Both the position numbers and the translations under genes were made by a program. From Eutypa lata (taxonomy: Eukaryota; Ascomycota; Sordariomycetes; Xylariales; Diatrypaceae), in contig JAKULF010000005.1 of the NCBI GenBank assembly GCA_022661535.1, positions 3,596,001 to 3,660,000 of the forward strand: 64,000 nt of DNA. Direction: 5' to 3'. Under the pieces are notes generated by a model. The model did no database searches, had not been told where the DNA came from, and worked only from the letters and a program-made list of their open reading frames with translations. Positions within the stretch are counted from its first letter, which is position 1, and each line of letters starts with the position of its first letter. Below, piece by piece: positions 22,670 through 36,160 of this stretch.

Positions 22670-24462
22670 TTAGTGATGATGATAGCTGGGCCTTTCACCA
22701 GAAGAACCGCTCCTCCCTCGCCGTGCCCGCCTCTCCGCCCTATCTAGCGCTATAGGTGGTCTCGACCGACCATCTCCGTCACGATGGCCGCGGCCCCGCC
22801 ACGGCGACAACGGTGACGACGAAGAAGTTCGGGATCTTCTCCTACTGCCGCCTGGGGTGCGCTGGCTGCTAGCATACCCAGAGTCGGCAGAGGACCGATG
22901 AGAAGCCTGGCCAGGTGATGGTGGTACGTGTCGTTCTCGGTGGTCCCTCCTCCTGCTCCTGCTCCTGTGGTCATGGTCATGGTCAAGGCTATGTTGCGAT
23001 GATGTTGTTCGCATCTGTGTGTGTGCATGCTGTTGTGTGGGAGCTCTAGGATCCGCTGCCTCTCTGACAGAATGATAATGGTGCGAGGATGATGTTGAGA
23101 TTGGTCGACGGCCGTGGCGGGCCATTGGCGAATCTAGACTACCCCCTAGATCCGAGGCTGCCCGCTCGTAGTCATTGTTATCTCTATGGTTGGATGTGTG
23201 TAGTTCCGGCGGCTGATGATGAATGTCTGCATCGTATCCCCTCGAGGGACGGCGGCGAGAACTTCTGCTCTCGCGTCTGAGCCTCGTCGATTGCTCGGAA
23301 GTAGTTCTATCGTCGTTGTCGTACGGACGGCTAGGCTCGGGACGTCCCCTGGAACTATCCTCCCGTTGATATGTTCTCACCCCTAGCCGTGTGTGAGACC
23401 GGTGAGAGCCATGATAATGTCTATCGGGCTCTTGCTGCCTCCGAGATGCCAGTGAATTCGAACGCGCCACCGGGACATGCGACGGCTGGGTATACGTTGG
23501 GTATCCAGATAATGCATACTGCTCAGGATGGTAGTCATCAACGACGATAAAATCTGGTTCCGAACGCCCATTGGGCCACCTCCTAGATGTGGGGGCTTCT
23601 AAATCGATATCCTGATGCCACGATCGGTTGGTGTGCGAACTGCGGGGCCGCGATGGCCCGGAATCGTTCGTGACGGTGATTTCGGAAACGCCGAATAAGG
23701 GGTTCGACAGGAGACCGTGGGCGTACTTAGCTAGGACCTCCAGATTGATCCCTTTTACCCTCAGCTTCCCCATTGTTCCCCGATTTTCCTCTTTTCCATG
23801 CTCGACGCTTTGCAGTACACGTCTGAGATGGTGTGTTTCCTGCAGGCGTGATAATATCAGAGAACTGGAAGAGCTGTGTCTGTGTGCATCAAGAGCTAGC
23901 GTGCTGAACACCCCATGTTAATGATAACAAGCTATTCATGTCATGAGGTGCCAGGTACCTAGGAAAAACAAACTTACAGCGATATGCAAAGCCACGATAT
24001 TGCTAGCCAATTTGTATAAGTTTCGAACCGTCCGGCGTACTTGCGGATCTTATCACCCATTGCTCCCTCCGCGGCGTAATATAAGAAGCGACGGGCGCGA
24101 AAACCTTCAAACTTTTTGTAAAACCGTTCAAATTTACGAATCTGCTCCTTAGCATGAACAACGAGGCTCACCGTCTCGCGCCTGATTCCGCGGGTGTGGT
24201 TGCTACCATACAGACGATCTAGACACCTGATCTGCTCTTCGACTGCCCGGATGTCGTGGCGCAATGCCCTTTTCTGATCCTGGACATCTCGGGGTTGCTT
24301 GCGGGAACGTCGAGAGTCGCTGACCTTGGCCAGGAGGCCTGCAAGGCTAACGGCAGCTCCAACGGAGCCGGCCACTATCTGACTATCTCCAAATGTTGGA
24401 AGTTAGATAAACCAAACTCCATGCTGTGGCAGTATAACTTACGCGATAACTTGTGGCTCCAT
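22670..24462 (-). CDS. Helical N-terminus plus Arg/Ser/His-rich tail protein
   Basis: I join exons 24462-24443, 24382-23978 and 23903-22670 into one frame of 552 residues. The 20-base first exon (MEPQVIA) splices in frame into a hydrophobic helix (QIVAGSVGAAVSLAGLLAKV) and a charged helical domain to ~140. The remainder is strongly enriched in Arg, Ser, His and Pro (RS-like dipeptides, HDHDH, a His-rich C-terminus) and is probably disordered. The N-terminal part resembles in style the all-helical domains at the start of fungal STAND/HeLo-type proteins, which often begin with such a hydrophobic helix, but no NACHT or HET domain follows. Function unknown. The splice joins are well supported (GTAAGT donors, TAG/CAG acceptors, no stops). 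Confidence 0.68.
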
Positions 24463-26218
24463 CACGGCCTAGTACTAGATCCCGGGTGGCTTATCCACGC
24501 GCATAGCTGAAGACCATTTCCCAGGACTAGCCCCCATGGACGGGGTAATAACAATAATAAAGGATGAGTCCATAGTCTTAAATTTCTGAGATGAGTTGGC
24601 GTAAAGGGTCGCATCGGGGTATGCTACCAAGTAAATCGACGATGTTACAGCGAAAGTGCACATTTAAAAAGGGGGTAATAAGCTTGGCAAAATAGACACA
24701 AAGCGAGTGGGCTTTCATTATCCTATAAGCCCTGGGCAGGTAGTAAGCAATAACCTCGCCGAGATGGTTGACTCCCCGCTCATCCAGCAGCCACACAGAC
24801 ACCACCATTGTTTAAGTATTATTCTTGCACTTTCATGCAGGTTTAGTCGCAACCAATCTCTAGCTCCATACTCACGGCGCAGACTTTCCTGATTAGGGAC
24901 GACGGAATCCTTTTATACGCAGGTAGGTCAACCCCTACTCGTAGTTATAATAATACGTACGGCTTATTAAACCCCACTTGGTCCACGTCCATATACCGGC
25001 CATTTCGACGGCCATGACATTCCCGGCAACGGCGGAAGCGACGGTTGTGATAACATGCGCGTGGTACAAAATCGTAGGACGCTGCATCACCGTTGCATCA
25101 CCTAGGTAGTAGATAAGGCACAGGAACCCAGATAACGGATGACGGAAGGTTGTCTACCTTTCCAATTCCTCTCCGATCATAGGTCCCATTTCCATGAGTA
25201 TATTCCTCACGCCTCCCCTGATCACTCACTACTGGATTCGAGTTCCGAATAGTCTGGTTCCTACCCCCGTCTTCAGCTCTAGGTCCAGGCGGCAGTGGCA
25301 GCGGCAGCGATACACTACTATTCATATCAACGGCCATACTCCCTAAAAAGCCCCTTTATATGTCTCTAGCTGCACTAACGCTGCCGTTCTGATTGCTATC
25401 ACTATACTTAACTTGAGGGGAAATAATTGTAGCCCTATATAACATGATGGAAGTCTCAATTCTGTCAATTCCCAAAAAGATAAAGAGATAAAAAGATAAA
25501 AACGAAGGGAGGTTAAACGAAGGAGAAAAGAAAGCTAAATTAGGAGTAACTATCCAGATCAAATTCCATCAAGGCCGCTCTCGTTAGATTTCAGAATAGG
25601 CCGTGACAAAGTGAACCTTCAACATGTCGCTAAAGAAGTCTACCTGTTAGAAACGTTATATAACTTTAAAAGGCTCAAGTCAGCAAGCCTCCGCCCTTTA
25701 TTAAGAAGACCCTGTCTGCTCTCGATAACTGTAGTTTGTATGTAGACCCCCGCCCTCACCGTTCTTTTTTTTTCTTTCTTTTTTTCTTTCTTGCTCTCCT
25801 TAGCTTTAAATCTTATATCATAACCAAAGGTTTGGTTTGTGGCGGTACAGAAGCAAGGGAGGGCTATACCCCTACACCACCAAAGTGGTATATCGTTATT
25901 TCGAGAAGTTATCCATCTCGCATTGAAGTATATCGTTGCCACATAAGACCGTCACATAGTTATTATATTTACTGACAAGTACATATTCTCTTTTTATATA
26001 TAAAAGAACCTAAAAAAAAGAGCTTCATCACTTCTGCAGTGATCTTTTTAAACACCTAGCTAGTTATGATAAATGTTTACAGCGACATACACAGTTTATT
26101 GCAAATATAACGAGAAGTTTTCCATTGAAATAAGAAGCTTAGGTTTTTATCAGAGCCAGTCTTACTTCGCTACAAGTCAACCCAGTTTTCTTTTTCTCCC
26201 CTCAATAACTCCCATCAG
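24463..26218. other. Intergenic, no gene supported
   Basis: About 1.75 kb between two minus-strand genes. A minus-strand open frame at 25098-25337 (79 codons) has no recognisable feature. A long polypyrimidine tract lies at ~25765-25800. The sequence is AT-rich but does not show the CpA/TpG loss seen beyond 28 kb. Confidence 0.4.
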
Positions 26219-26537
26219 TCATAGCTCATCCTTCGAATTATCTACCTTCTCAAACCCTGTTTTCTTCGTCATGCCGGCGAGGATATCAACTAGGAGATCT
26301 GCTGCAACAACAGAGGTCGTCTCAGCTACTGTATCGTAAGGCGGGCTGACTTCGACAATATCGGCTCCGACCATGTTAAGACCCTCGAGACCTTTGAGGA
26401 ACCTCTTAAGCTCTCGGGAAGTCCAGCCTCCTGACTCCGGAGTCCCGGTGGCTGGAGCAATGCTTGGATCCAGCACTGTTGGTAGAGAGTATATCGTTAG
26501 GCCAATTCATCCTATTTCTCATCTTATAATAAGGAGT

Positions 26538-26578
<41 letters not shown>

Positions 26579-27853
26579 TACCATCAATATCAATTGACAG
26601 ATAGGCAGGGGTATCGCCCACTGCGTCCTTGACCTTAGAAATGATGCCATTCACACCAATTTCATCGATTTCTTGGGCTTCTATCAGAGTAAACCCAACA
26701 ACGTCTCTGTCGATCTCATAGTCTTTTGGACTCTAATTATCCTTTGATTAGGCTTAGTCGAATAGGGATTTGCAGCACAAGGAAGGACTCACAAATAGCT
26801 TCGTCCGTAACCCCGCATGAACGCTCGTCCCTTTGCTGATGCAACCTTCCCGGCTTGCATGCCAGAAGAACGTGCCATGAGTGATGGCAGACTGGTCCGA
26901 CACTATCCCGGTGTAGCCCTCATACGGGTCCCAACTATATTGCTGTCAATAGATTATTGGTAGTAGGTAAGTGGCTTGCGTATTTACATACGTGTCTAGA
27001 TGAGAGTCGAGATGAATTACAGAGATTGGTCCATATACAGTCTTCAAGGCCCTGAGAATAGGCAGCACGATGGAATGGTCCCCACCGAGACTTAGGATCC
27101 TTGGGTGTTCCCATTGATCTATAAGAAGTTAAGAATTCCTGGTCAATATATCCCGCTGTGTTACCGTAGGACTCACTCTGAGGAGATGTTTGGTGGTACA
27201 AAATTTGACGATAAGCCTGTTCCATCTGTTTAAAAGCGTGACTCGCATCAAAAGGGGTGATTGGCACATCGCCACAGTCAATCTGCGGTAGTTAGTTGGC
27301 CCATTGCTCATTTTCCTGGTGAGACAAGTGACTCAATATCATACAATCTCTAGGCCCTGCTCATACGGGTCAACGCCCCAGACAGTGTTGTAGCTACGCC
27401 CCTTTTTCTCCCGGGACGAGCCGGCGCGGATTCCTCTGGGCCCGAAGCGTGCGCCGGGACGATACGACGTCGAAGTATCATACGGAAAGCCTAAAATGGC
27501 AATGTCCAATGGCTACCAGCTGTTAGTACCTATACTAAAGGCACCTATGCAGCTACCACCATTGCAAAACCGCACACGTACGTTCTCATGAGAAGCTGCT
27601 AGACATCGTTGCCATTCCAGGTGGGCGAATGTAACTGGCTGGGAAAACGGCAAATCTTTGTCGAGGTCTAAACCGGGATTAGAGCACGGTTAACGAATAT
27701 ATCGGGGTTGAATGCATGATTAATTACGGTATGGCGGACGGATGTTAATTAATTACCTTCTAGAGGATTTTCGTATCCGGGGCCAACATTAAGGGCTCCT
27801 GCGCAAGATGCGATGACGCCGAGGAATAATATCTTATTGGTCTGAATCATCAT
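26219..27853 (-). CDS. Secreted agmatinase-like ureohydrolase
   Basis: A manganese-dependent enzyme of the arginase/agmatinase family that splits guanidino compounds to urea, agmatine to putrescine being the likely reaction. Exons in transcript order: 27853-27757, 27667-27582, 27512-27345, 27282-27177, 27118-26992, 26934-26793, 26732-26582 and 26475-26219; all junctions keep frame and give 377 residues. A signal peptide is visible ([21 protein letters not shown]), so it enters the secretory path. All six metal ligands are present: H167 in GGDHS, D190/H192/D194 in DSHLD, and D290/D292 in SIDIDVLDP. The loop [12 protein letters not shown] is typical of agmatinases. The gene ends ~290 bases from the AT-rich block and is divergent to the amino-acid permease on its far side. 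Arginase or another guanidino-hydrolase specificity cannot be excluded. Confidence 0.92.
26539..26574. repeat. (GT)18 microsatellite in an intron
   Basis: An uninterrupted GT dinucleotide run of 36 bases lies inside the last intron of the agmatinase-like gene. On the coding strand it reads (AC)n and begins just after the splice donor, so its length could affect splicing. Confidence 0.95.
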
Positions 27854-28146
27854 GATATAAACCACTGACTGTACTCTAATTTTGTGACCATTACGTCCGT
27901 TGTGGTATTAAGGGCAGCGCTCCTTAAATTCACATCATCAACAACGGCAAATCAAAACTTGCCGATCAACTTAGGAGCTATTATATCACCACTAGACCTA
28001 TCAGCTTCTTCTCTCTGATGATGGAGCATGAGTAGATAGGTATCTCTCTGCATCTGACCTCCGCATCCCGCAACCCCACTCGTGCGGGCGACTCCGTTAT
28101 CTTGATCTCCCTTCTTATCGTCATTGGTTTTACTAAGGTACTTATA
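27854..28146. other. Promoter side of the agmatinase-like gene
   Basis: Normal-composition sequence between the agmatinase start and the left terminal repeat of the AT-rich block. It presumably keeps the proximal promoter of the agmatinase-like gene. No firm TATA match is visible. Confidence 0.45.
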
Positions 28147-28444
28147 TGCTTTCTGGTCCCGCTTCCTATGACCCCAAATGCTTACGTAATATATTCACTT
28201 TAAGATTTTTTAAAACATAAAACTCGAAATTAATTAATTAAAAAAGAAAAAAAAAGAAATTATTTAATAATTAATAAATTTTATAAATATTAAAATATAA
28301 AATAATTTTTTTAATAATTTTATAATAATTTTTTTTTATAAATTTATATATTATAAATTTTTTATTATATAATCTTTTTATTATAAAAAGCTTTATTATA
28401 TTATATAATATAAAATTTTCATTATTTAATTTTAAAGATTTATA
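28147..28444 (+). repeat. Left terminal direct repeat (LTR) of the block
   Basis: Begins TGCTTTCTGG and pairs along its whole length with 48997-49285. The first ~55 bases are unmutated; the rest carries dense C-to-T and G-to-A changes. Read against the right copy, nearly all differences are transitions plus a few short indels. Confidence 0.75.
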
Positions 28445-31400
28445 TTATTATTTTTATTTTAAATAATTATTTTAATTATTTTAATTTAATAAATTTTATA
28501 AATATTATTAATTTTATTTAAATAATTATTTATTTATATATTATAAATTTCGTATAAAATAATCGTTATTTACGTAAATAAAAAATAAATTAATTTTATT
28601 ATATTTTAATAAAAACGTAATCTTTTTAAAACTTTATATATAATATATATTTTTTAAATAATAACTTATTATAATTTAAAATTTATCGTAATAAAATTCG
28701 TATTTTTTTTCGTATTAACGAATTTATAACATTTAATCTTTTATAACGTAAATTTAAATTAAACTTTTTTTTATAAATACGTTTAAATTTAATTTTATAA
28801 TGCTTTTAAATCGTTATAATAATTTTTAATTATAAACGCTTTATATTATTTAATTAATTATTTTTTAAAGTTTATTTTTTTAATTAATTTTTAAACGTAT
28901 TTAAAAAGCTTTATTTAAAATTACTTTTATAAAAGTTATATTTTAAATATTAAAAAATAATTATTATAATTATTTAATTTAAATGTTTTATTATATATTA
29001 TTATTACTTTTTAAAATAAATACGATAAATTTAATATAAAATTAATTTAATATTTTCGTAATATAATTTTTTTAATATTATTATTAACTTTTTTTATTTT
29101 ATCGTTTTTATAAAATCGAATTAATATAATAAATTTTATTATTAATTCGTATTATTAATATTATTTTTATATTTTATAATTATTAAATATATTAACGTTA
29201 TTATTAATTTATTTTTTTAAATAATTAAAAATTATTTTAATTCGTTTAATTATAAATATTATATTAATAAATTATATAAAAAATATAAATTATACTTTTA
29301 TTTAATTTATAACGTATTTTATAATTACGAAAATTTAAATTAATTAATAAATATATAATTAATCGTTTAATATATAAAAAATATAAATAATAAAAAATTA
29401 AGTTTTTTTATTAATTAATACGTAAAATATTTAAATATAATTTATTATATTATTAAAGTAATTTTTAAATATTAAAATTATTTTAAAATATTTTATATTA
29501 AAACTTTAATAATTAAATAACTTTAATTATAATAAATTTTTTTAAAATTTATTATTAAATCGTTATATTTAATTATTTTTTAAAAAGTTTTTATTTTTAT
29601 TTTTATATTTATTATATATAAAAAATCTTTTAATTATTTTTCGTTTATTATTATTTTATATAATTTTTTTTAATAAAAAATAAAGTTTTCGTATATTTTT
29701 TTTTTTTATAATATAAATAATAATATCGTTTTATATTAAAAATATTTATATATAACTTATAAATTAATTTAATTTAATTAATTAAAGTTTTAAATAAAAT
29801 CGAATTAATTTTTAATTAAATACGTTTAATTTTATATATTTTAAATAAAACGTAATAAATAATTTACGAAAACATTTATTTTATTTAATTTATAAAAGAT
29901 TTATATATTATAATATTTAATATTATTAATATTATAAAATTAATATTATTTTTAAAAGCTTTTTTTTTTAAATTATATATTTCGTTTATATATTTATAAA
30001 TCTTTTTAAAAAGTAAATTATAAAATAAAAAATTATTTCGTTTCGTTTTTTATATAAATAAAATTATAAAAGAATTATATTTTTATAACGTTAAAAAACG
30101 TTAATTTTTATAATATAAAAAATTCATTAATTAAACTTTTATATAATAAGTATTATCGTAATTACGTTATAAATTTATTATTAAATTATTTTAATTTTAA
30201 TATTTAAAATAATTTTATAAATTTTTAAATTTTTAATTAATTTCGTTAAAAATATTAATATTTTCGAATAATTTTTAATTAAATAACGAAAATAACTTAT
30301 CGTATTAATAAAAGCTTATATTTTAATTATAATTTTTAATTTTAATTATTTTCGTATTATTAATATTTTAATTAAATTAATTTTAATATTTTTCTTTAAT
30401 ATAATAAATTCGAAAGATATTTTTTTACGAATAAATATAATTAACTTTATAATATTAATTATTATATTATAATTTAATAATCGTTAAAATAACGTTTTTA
30501 CTTTTATATAAAGTTATTTTAAAATTTCTTTTTATATTATAATATTATTAATTATTTTTAAAACGAATTTTTAAAATAATATTAAAATCTTTTTTATTAA
30601 AGTTTAAAAAATCATTAATATATTATAAAACTCGAAAAACATTATTATTTATTTATATAAATCGAATAAAGTTATAAAAGCCGTTTTTCTTTTATATAAT
30701 TTATAAATTTCGATATATTAAAAGTTATTTTTAAAGTTTATAAAATAATAATATTAATATTTTATTATTCGTTAAATTTCATTCGTTATATTTAATAATA
30801 AATAAACGTTTTTTTTAATAATTTTATTAAATTTTTAATAATTATAATAAAAACGTTAAATAATATAAAGGTTATTTTTATTTAATTTTATTATTTATTT
30901 AAATACTTTTTTAAATATTAATAAAATTAATATTATTTAAAATCTTTAATCGTTTTATATAATTTTTAAAATATATTTTTATATAAAATTTTATATTATT
31001 TTTAATTATATTAAATTATATTTTTATAATAATAACTTAATAAATAAATAATTATTTATATTAATATAATATTTAATTTTTATTTTAATATTTTTACGTT
31101 TTTTAATAAATTTAAATAATTTTAAAAATTATTTAATATATTTTCGTAAATATATTTTAATTATAAAATCGTTAATAAATATTTCTTTATATTAATTTAT
31201 TTTTAATTTTTTTAATTATATATATATTATTTTAATTATATAATTATTTATATATCGAAATAATATTTCGTTAATTAATATTAAATATAATATTAACTTT
31301 TTTAATATTTTATTTAAAATTATATTTTTATTATTTTTATTATAATTATATTATATATTAAATTTATAAAATATATTTTTTTTAAAATTAATTTATTTAA

Positions 31401-32149
31401 AAATATTTCGTTTAATATAATTTTAATAAATATTATAAACTTATATATATATAATATATTTTTTAATTTAAATTTAATTATTATTAATATATTTTATTAA
31501 ATTTATAATTTTAATTTATTTATTTTTTTATCGTAAATAATTATATAATATTATATATAAGTTATATTTTTATTAAAAATTATAAAGCGTAATAAAAAAT
31601 ATAATTATAATTAAAAAAAACATTAAAAAATAATTATTTATCGTTTTTATTTTAAATAAATTATAAATTTATTAATAATTTTTTTTATAAATTTATTTCG
31701 TATAAATTTAAATTTTTCATTAACGTTTATATTAATTAAATAAATATAATTTTTTTAATTTTTAATTTTAAATAATTTAAAAAGTTTTTTTAATTTTTAT
31801 TTATATTTAAATTTATTTTATTATAATTTTTTCGTTAACTTTTTATTATTTTTATTATTTTTATTAATTTTTATTAATAAATAAAATACTTTAATAATAA
31901 TTTATTTTAATCGAAAATTATTTTATATTAAGTTTAAATTACGAAATTACGTTATTAATTACGTTATTAATTATATAATTAATTACGTAATTAAATAATT
32001 ATTAAATATATTAAAAATATATATTTATTATTATAATAACTTTAAATTAATTAAATTTTTAATATAAATTTATTTATTCGTTTAAAAAATATATATATAA
32101 ATTATAATCGTAATTAATTAAATATATTTTTTTTTTAATTTATATATTT

Positions 32150-32535
32150 AACTTTTTTAAACTTAACTTTATAAACTTATAAACTTATTAATTATCTTTC
32201 GAACTTATTAATTATTTTTCGAACTTATAAATTATTTATAAATTTATAACTTATAAACTTATAAAGTAATTTATAAACCTTTAAACTTTTAAACTTATAA
32301 CTTATAAATTTAAATAACTTAATTATTAATAACTTAAGTAATGTTGCATTAATTATTTACTTAACTTAATTATTAATTATTTAACTTTTAATTAAATGAT
32401 TTAAATAATAATAAAACTTATAATTTATAAATTTATAAACTTATAACTTATAAACTTATAAACTTATAACTTATAAATTTATAAACTTATAATTTATAAA
32501 CTTATAAATTTATAATTTATAAACTTATAAAATTT
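32150..32535. repeat. AT minisatellite (AACTTATA units)
   Basis: Many imperfect tandem copies of a short unit around AACTTATA / AACTTATAA, with variants reading AATTTATA. The variants fit C-to-T mutation of the same unit. It is the clearest tandem array inside the AT-rich block. Confidence 0.7.
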
Positions 32536-32739
32536 ATATATATAAAAATAAAGCGTTATAATTTAAAAATAAATTATAATTTATAATATAAAATTTAATT
32601 ATAAAATAACTTTTAATTAATTTTAATAATTTAATTACTTTATACGTATAATAACTTTTAAATTCAAATTTTAATAAATTAAAGGTTTTTTAAAAATTAA
32701 GTTAATTATATTAACTTTTATTACGTAATAAAATTTTTT

Positions 32740-32815
32740 CGTTCGAAAAAAAAAAAAAACGATTTTTATAATTTATTTATAAGCGAAAAGTTATATCGTT
32801 TTTTTCGAACGTAAC
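32740..32815. repeat. A/T-rich inverted repeat
   Basis: The arm CGTTCGAAAAAA...ACGAT near 32740-32763 is repeated inverted as ATCGTTTTTTTCGAACG near 32797-32815. It would form a hairpin and could be a remnant element end. Confidence 0.4.
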
Positions 32816-32830
32816 GATTAAGAAAAATTT

Positions 32831-34815
32831 TAATAATAATAAAAAGTTAAATATCGAAAATGTTTTAAAATATTACGTATAATATTTAAAGTATAAAAAT
32901 TAATATATAATTTAAATTTATAATTAAATTAATATAAACTTTTTTAAATAATAATATATATTTTATTTTTTAAAAATTATTTAAAATTAATATTTATTTA
33001 TATATTTTAATATAATAATAATTTTAATTTTATAAATTAATAATTAAAAGATTTATATAAAGATAAATATATTATTTATAATAATATTTTATTAATTTTA
33101 ATTTAAAAAATTCGCGAAAAAAATTAATATTAATAATAACGAAAAGTAAATAAATCTTTAATATTATCGAAAATTATAACGATTACGTTATTAATAATAT
33201 TTATTTTTTTTTTTATTAAATTAAATTATAATTTAATATTTTATTTTTTTAATTTAATCGAAATTTTAATAATTAAATAATTTTTTTATTTATTTAAATA
33301 ATTTTATTTTAATAATAAAAAAGTTATAAAACTTTATAAATAAATCGATTATTTAAATTAATTTTTTAACGTTATTATATTAAAAATTCTTTTATTAAAA
33401 TTAAACGTATAACTTTTTCTTTTTTTTTATTAATATTTATAAATTATTATAAATTTAATAAACTTTTTATAATAATAAATAATATTAAAAATATTATATA
33501 TAACTTTATAAAAAAAGCTTAAATTAAAAAATAAATTATTTTAATAATAAAAGTTTAATAATAAAAAATAATAAATTAATATTAAAACGATATAAACGTT
33601 ATTATAAAATAATTTAAAAATATATAAATATAAAATTTAAATTTATATATAAATAATTATAATATTAAAATTAATTTTAATTACGTAATTAATAAATTAA
33701 TATAAAGTAAATATATAAACGTTATATTTCGATAATAAATAAAAAAAGTTTTTTTTAAAATTAAAAAAAAAATTATTTTAAAAGTTTTAATAATTAAAAA
33801 CTTTAACGTAATATTTTAAGTTTTATTTTAAAAAAATTAATAATAAAAAAAATATAAAATTATTTAAATTTTATTAATAAATAAAGTGCTTTAATAATAG
33901 TTTATAATAATAATAAAAGGTTAAATATTAAAAATGTTTTAAAATATTACGTATAATATTTAAAGTATAAAGATTAATATATAATTTAAGTTTATAATTA
34001 AATTAATGTAAATTTTTTTAAATAATAATATATATTTTATTTTTTAAAAGTTATTTAAGATTAATATTTATTTATATATTTTAATATAATAATAATTTCG
34101 GTTTTATAAATTAATAATTAAAAGATTTATATAAAGATAAATATATTATTTATAATAACGTTTTATTAATTTTAATTTAAAGAATTCGCGAAGAAAATCG
34201 GCATTAATAATAACGAAAAATAAACGAATTTTTAATATTATCGAAGATTATAACGATTACGTTACCGGCGACATTTACCTTTTTTTCTTTATTAAATTAA
34301 GTTATAACTTAATATTTTACTTTTTTAATTTAACCGGAATTTCGGCAATTAAACGACCCTTTTATTTATTTAAATAACTTTATTTTAATAATAAAAAAGC
34401 CGTAAAACTTTATAAATAAACCGGTTATTTAAGTTAATTCCTTAGCGTTATTATATTAAATTCTTTTTTTTTATCGAAATTAAATATGTAATTTTTTCCT
34501 TTTTTTTTATCGACATTTATAAATTATTATAAGTTTAATAAGTCTTTTATAATAATAAATAATATTAAAAGTATTATATATAATTTCGTAAAAAAAGCTC
34601 GAGTTAAAAGATAAGTTATATTAATAATAAAAGTTCGATAATAAGAAATAATAAATTAATATTAAAACGATATAAACGTTATCGTAAAATAACTTAAAAG
34701 TATATAAATATAAAATTTAAGCTTATGCGTAAATAATCGTAACGTTAAAATTAATTTTAATTATATAATTAATAAATTAATGTAAAATAAACGTATAAAC
34801 GTTATACTTTAATAA
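32831..34815. repeat. Direct duplication, ~910-bp units
   Basis: The segment 32831-33741 recurs at about 33906-34815. The second copy keeps many C and G residues where the first has T and A (for example, TTACCGGCGACATT against TTATTAATAATATT), so the two were mutated to different degrees. The ~165 bases between them match 36818-36938 and the junction motif also seen near 39785 and 47271. Confidence 0.75.
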
Positions 34816-35503
34816 TAAATAAATGTATAATTAATATTTAATAAAATTTATATAAAGTAAATATAAATATTAATAAATATATAATTATTAATAAATATAA
34901 ATTTACTTGTTTTATAATATTTTAACGTTATAATATTAAATATAAAAAACGTATTATTTAAAGTAAAATTAAACTTAATATTTACTTTATTAAAGCTTTA
35001 ATTATAAAGTTTATTTAAACATTTAATATAAAATAAATAAATAAGTTATTTATTTATTTTTTCGTTTAAATATATAAACATTTATTTTTTCTTTTTTTAT
35101 AATGTTAATTTTATAATAAGTTAAGTTATATATTAAGTTTATTTAAGATTTTCGCATTTTTTATAATTTAAATAATTATACTTTATAAATCTTTATTATA
35201 ATATTTATAAATAATAACTTAAAACTTCGTTAATAATTATTTTATTAAAAAGTTATTATCAGATCCGAAGGATCTTTTATTCTGACATTTTTCGAAATTA
35301 ACCGTAAAATTCGGAGTAAAAACAGGGTTGGCACGAATAGCGGATATTGATAAGAATATCCTTCTGGGATTGGTCGATTTTGGGCTGATAAGGACTTAGT
35401 GCCGAGCTAGTTCGAAGCTAATTGGCGCTAGTCTTTTGATTGGTTTTAAAAAAGATTTAGCACTTTTATTGGGTGCATCCTTCAGGTTTTATGGGCCACC
35501 TAG

Positions 35504-36060
35504 CTTTGACCACCTACAACCTACAGACTTACAGACCTATAGACCTACAGACCTACCCTACAGCTTTCAGACCTACAGCCTACAGACCTACCCTACAGCT
35601 TTCAGACCTACAGCTTACAGACCTACCCTACAGCTGACCTACAGCTGTATATAAGTAGCTGTAGCAGCTGTAAGTGACTGTAGCAGCTGTAAGTCTAAAA
35701 GCTGTAGGTGGCAGCAGCTAGGTGGCTTACAGACCTACCCTGCAGCGTACAGACCTACAGCTTTTAGACCTACAGCTGACCTACAGCTGTATATAGGTAG
35801 CTGAAACAGCTAGATTACTGTAGCCTACAGACCTACAGCTGTAGGTGTCTGTAGCAGCTGTACGAAGGTGGCTTACAGACCTATAGACCTACAGCCTACA
35901 GACCTACTAGCCACTTGCTAGCCACCTTTCGGACCTACAGACCTACAGACTTACAAATTACAGACCTAAAGCTTTGACCACTTAGGGATTTCTAAGGTGG
36001 TGCAGCTAGGTGGTGCAGCTAGGTGGTGGCAGCTTTGACCACCTACCTAGCTTTTGACTA
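35504..36060. repeat. Minisatellite of CAGACCTAC / CTACAGCT units
   Basis: Irregular tandem copies of units such as CAGACCTAC, CTACAGCTTT and their reverse (AGCTGTAG). Larger blocks recur, for example ACAGCTGACCTACAGCTG followed by TATATA near 35629 and again near 35770. The units are partly self-complementary. Confidence 0.8.
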
Positions 36061-36160
36061 GCTAGCTCGGCTATAGGTCGGCTAAACTTGCGTATGGGCG
36101 CAGAATTAGCTATATATATGGAGTTAAGTGGAAGATTTGTATGCAGTGATTAGTGTAAAA

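Noticed and set aside
25098..25337. 79-codon minus-strand open frame
   Set aside because: No domain, signal or splice context; composition does not differ from the surrounding intergenic DNA.
35436..35654. 72-codon open frame in the central island
   Set aside because: It only translates the CTACAG minisatellite (repeats of TYRPT/QTY) and has no gene context.
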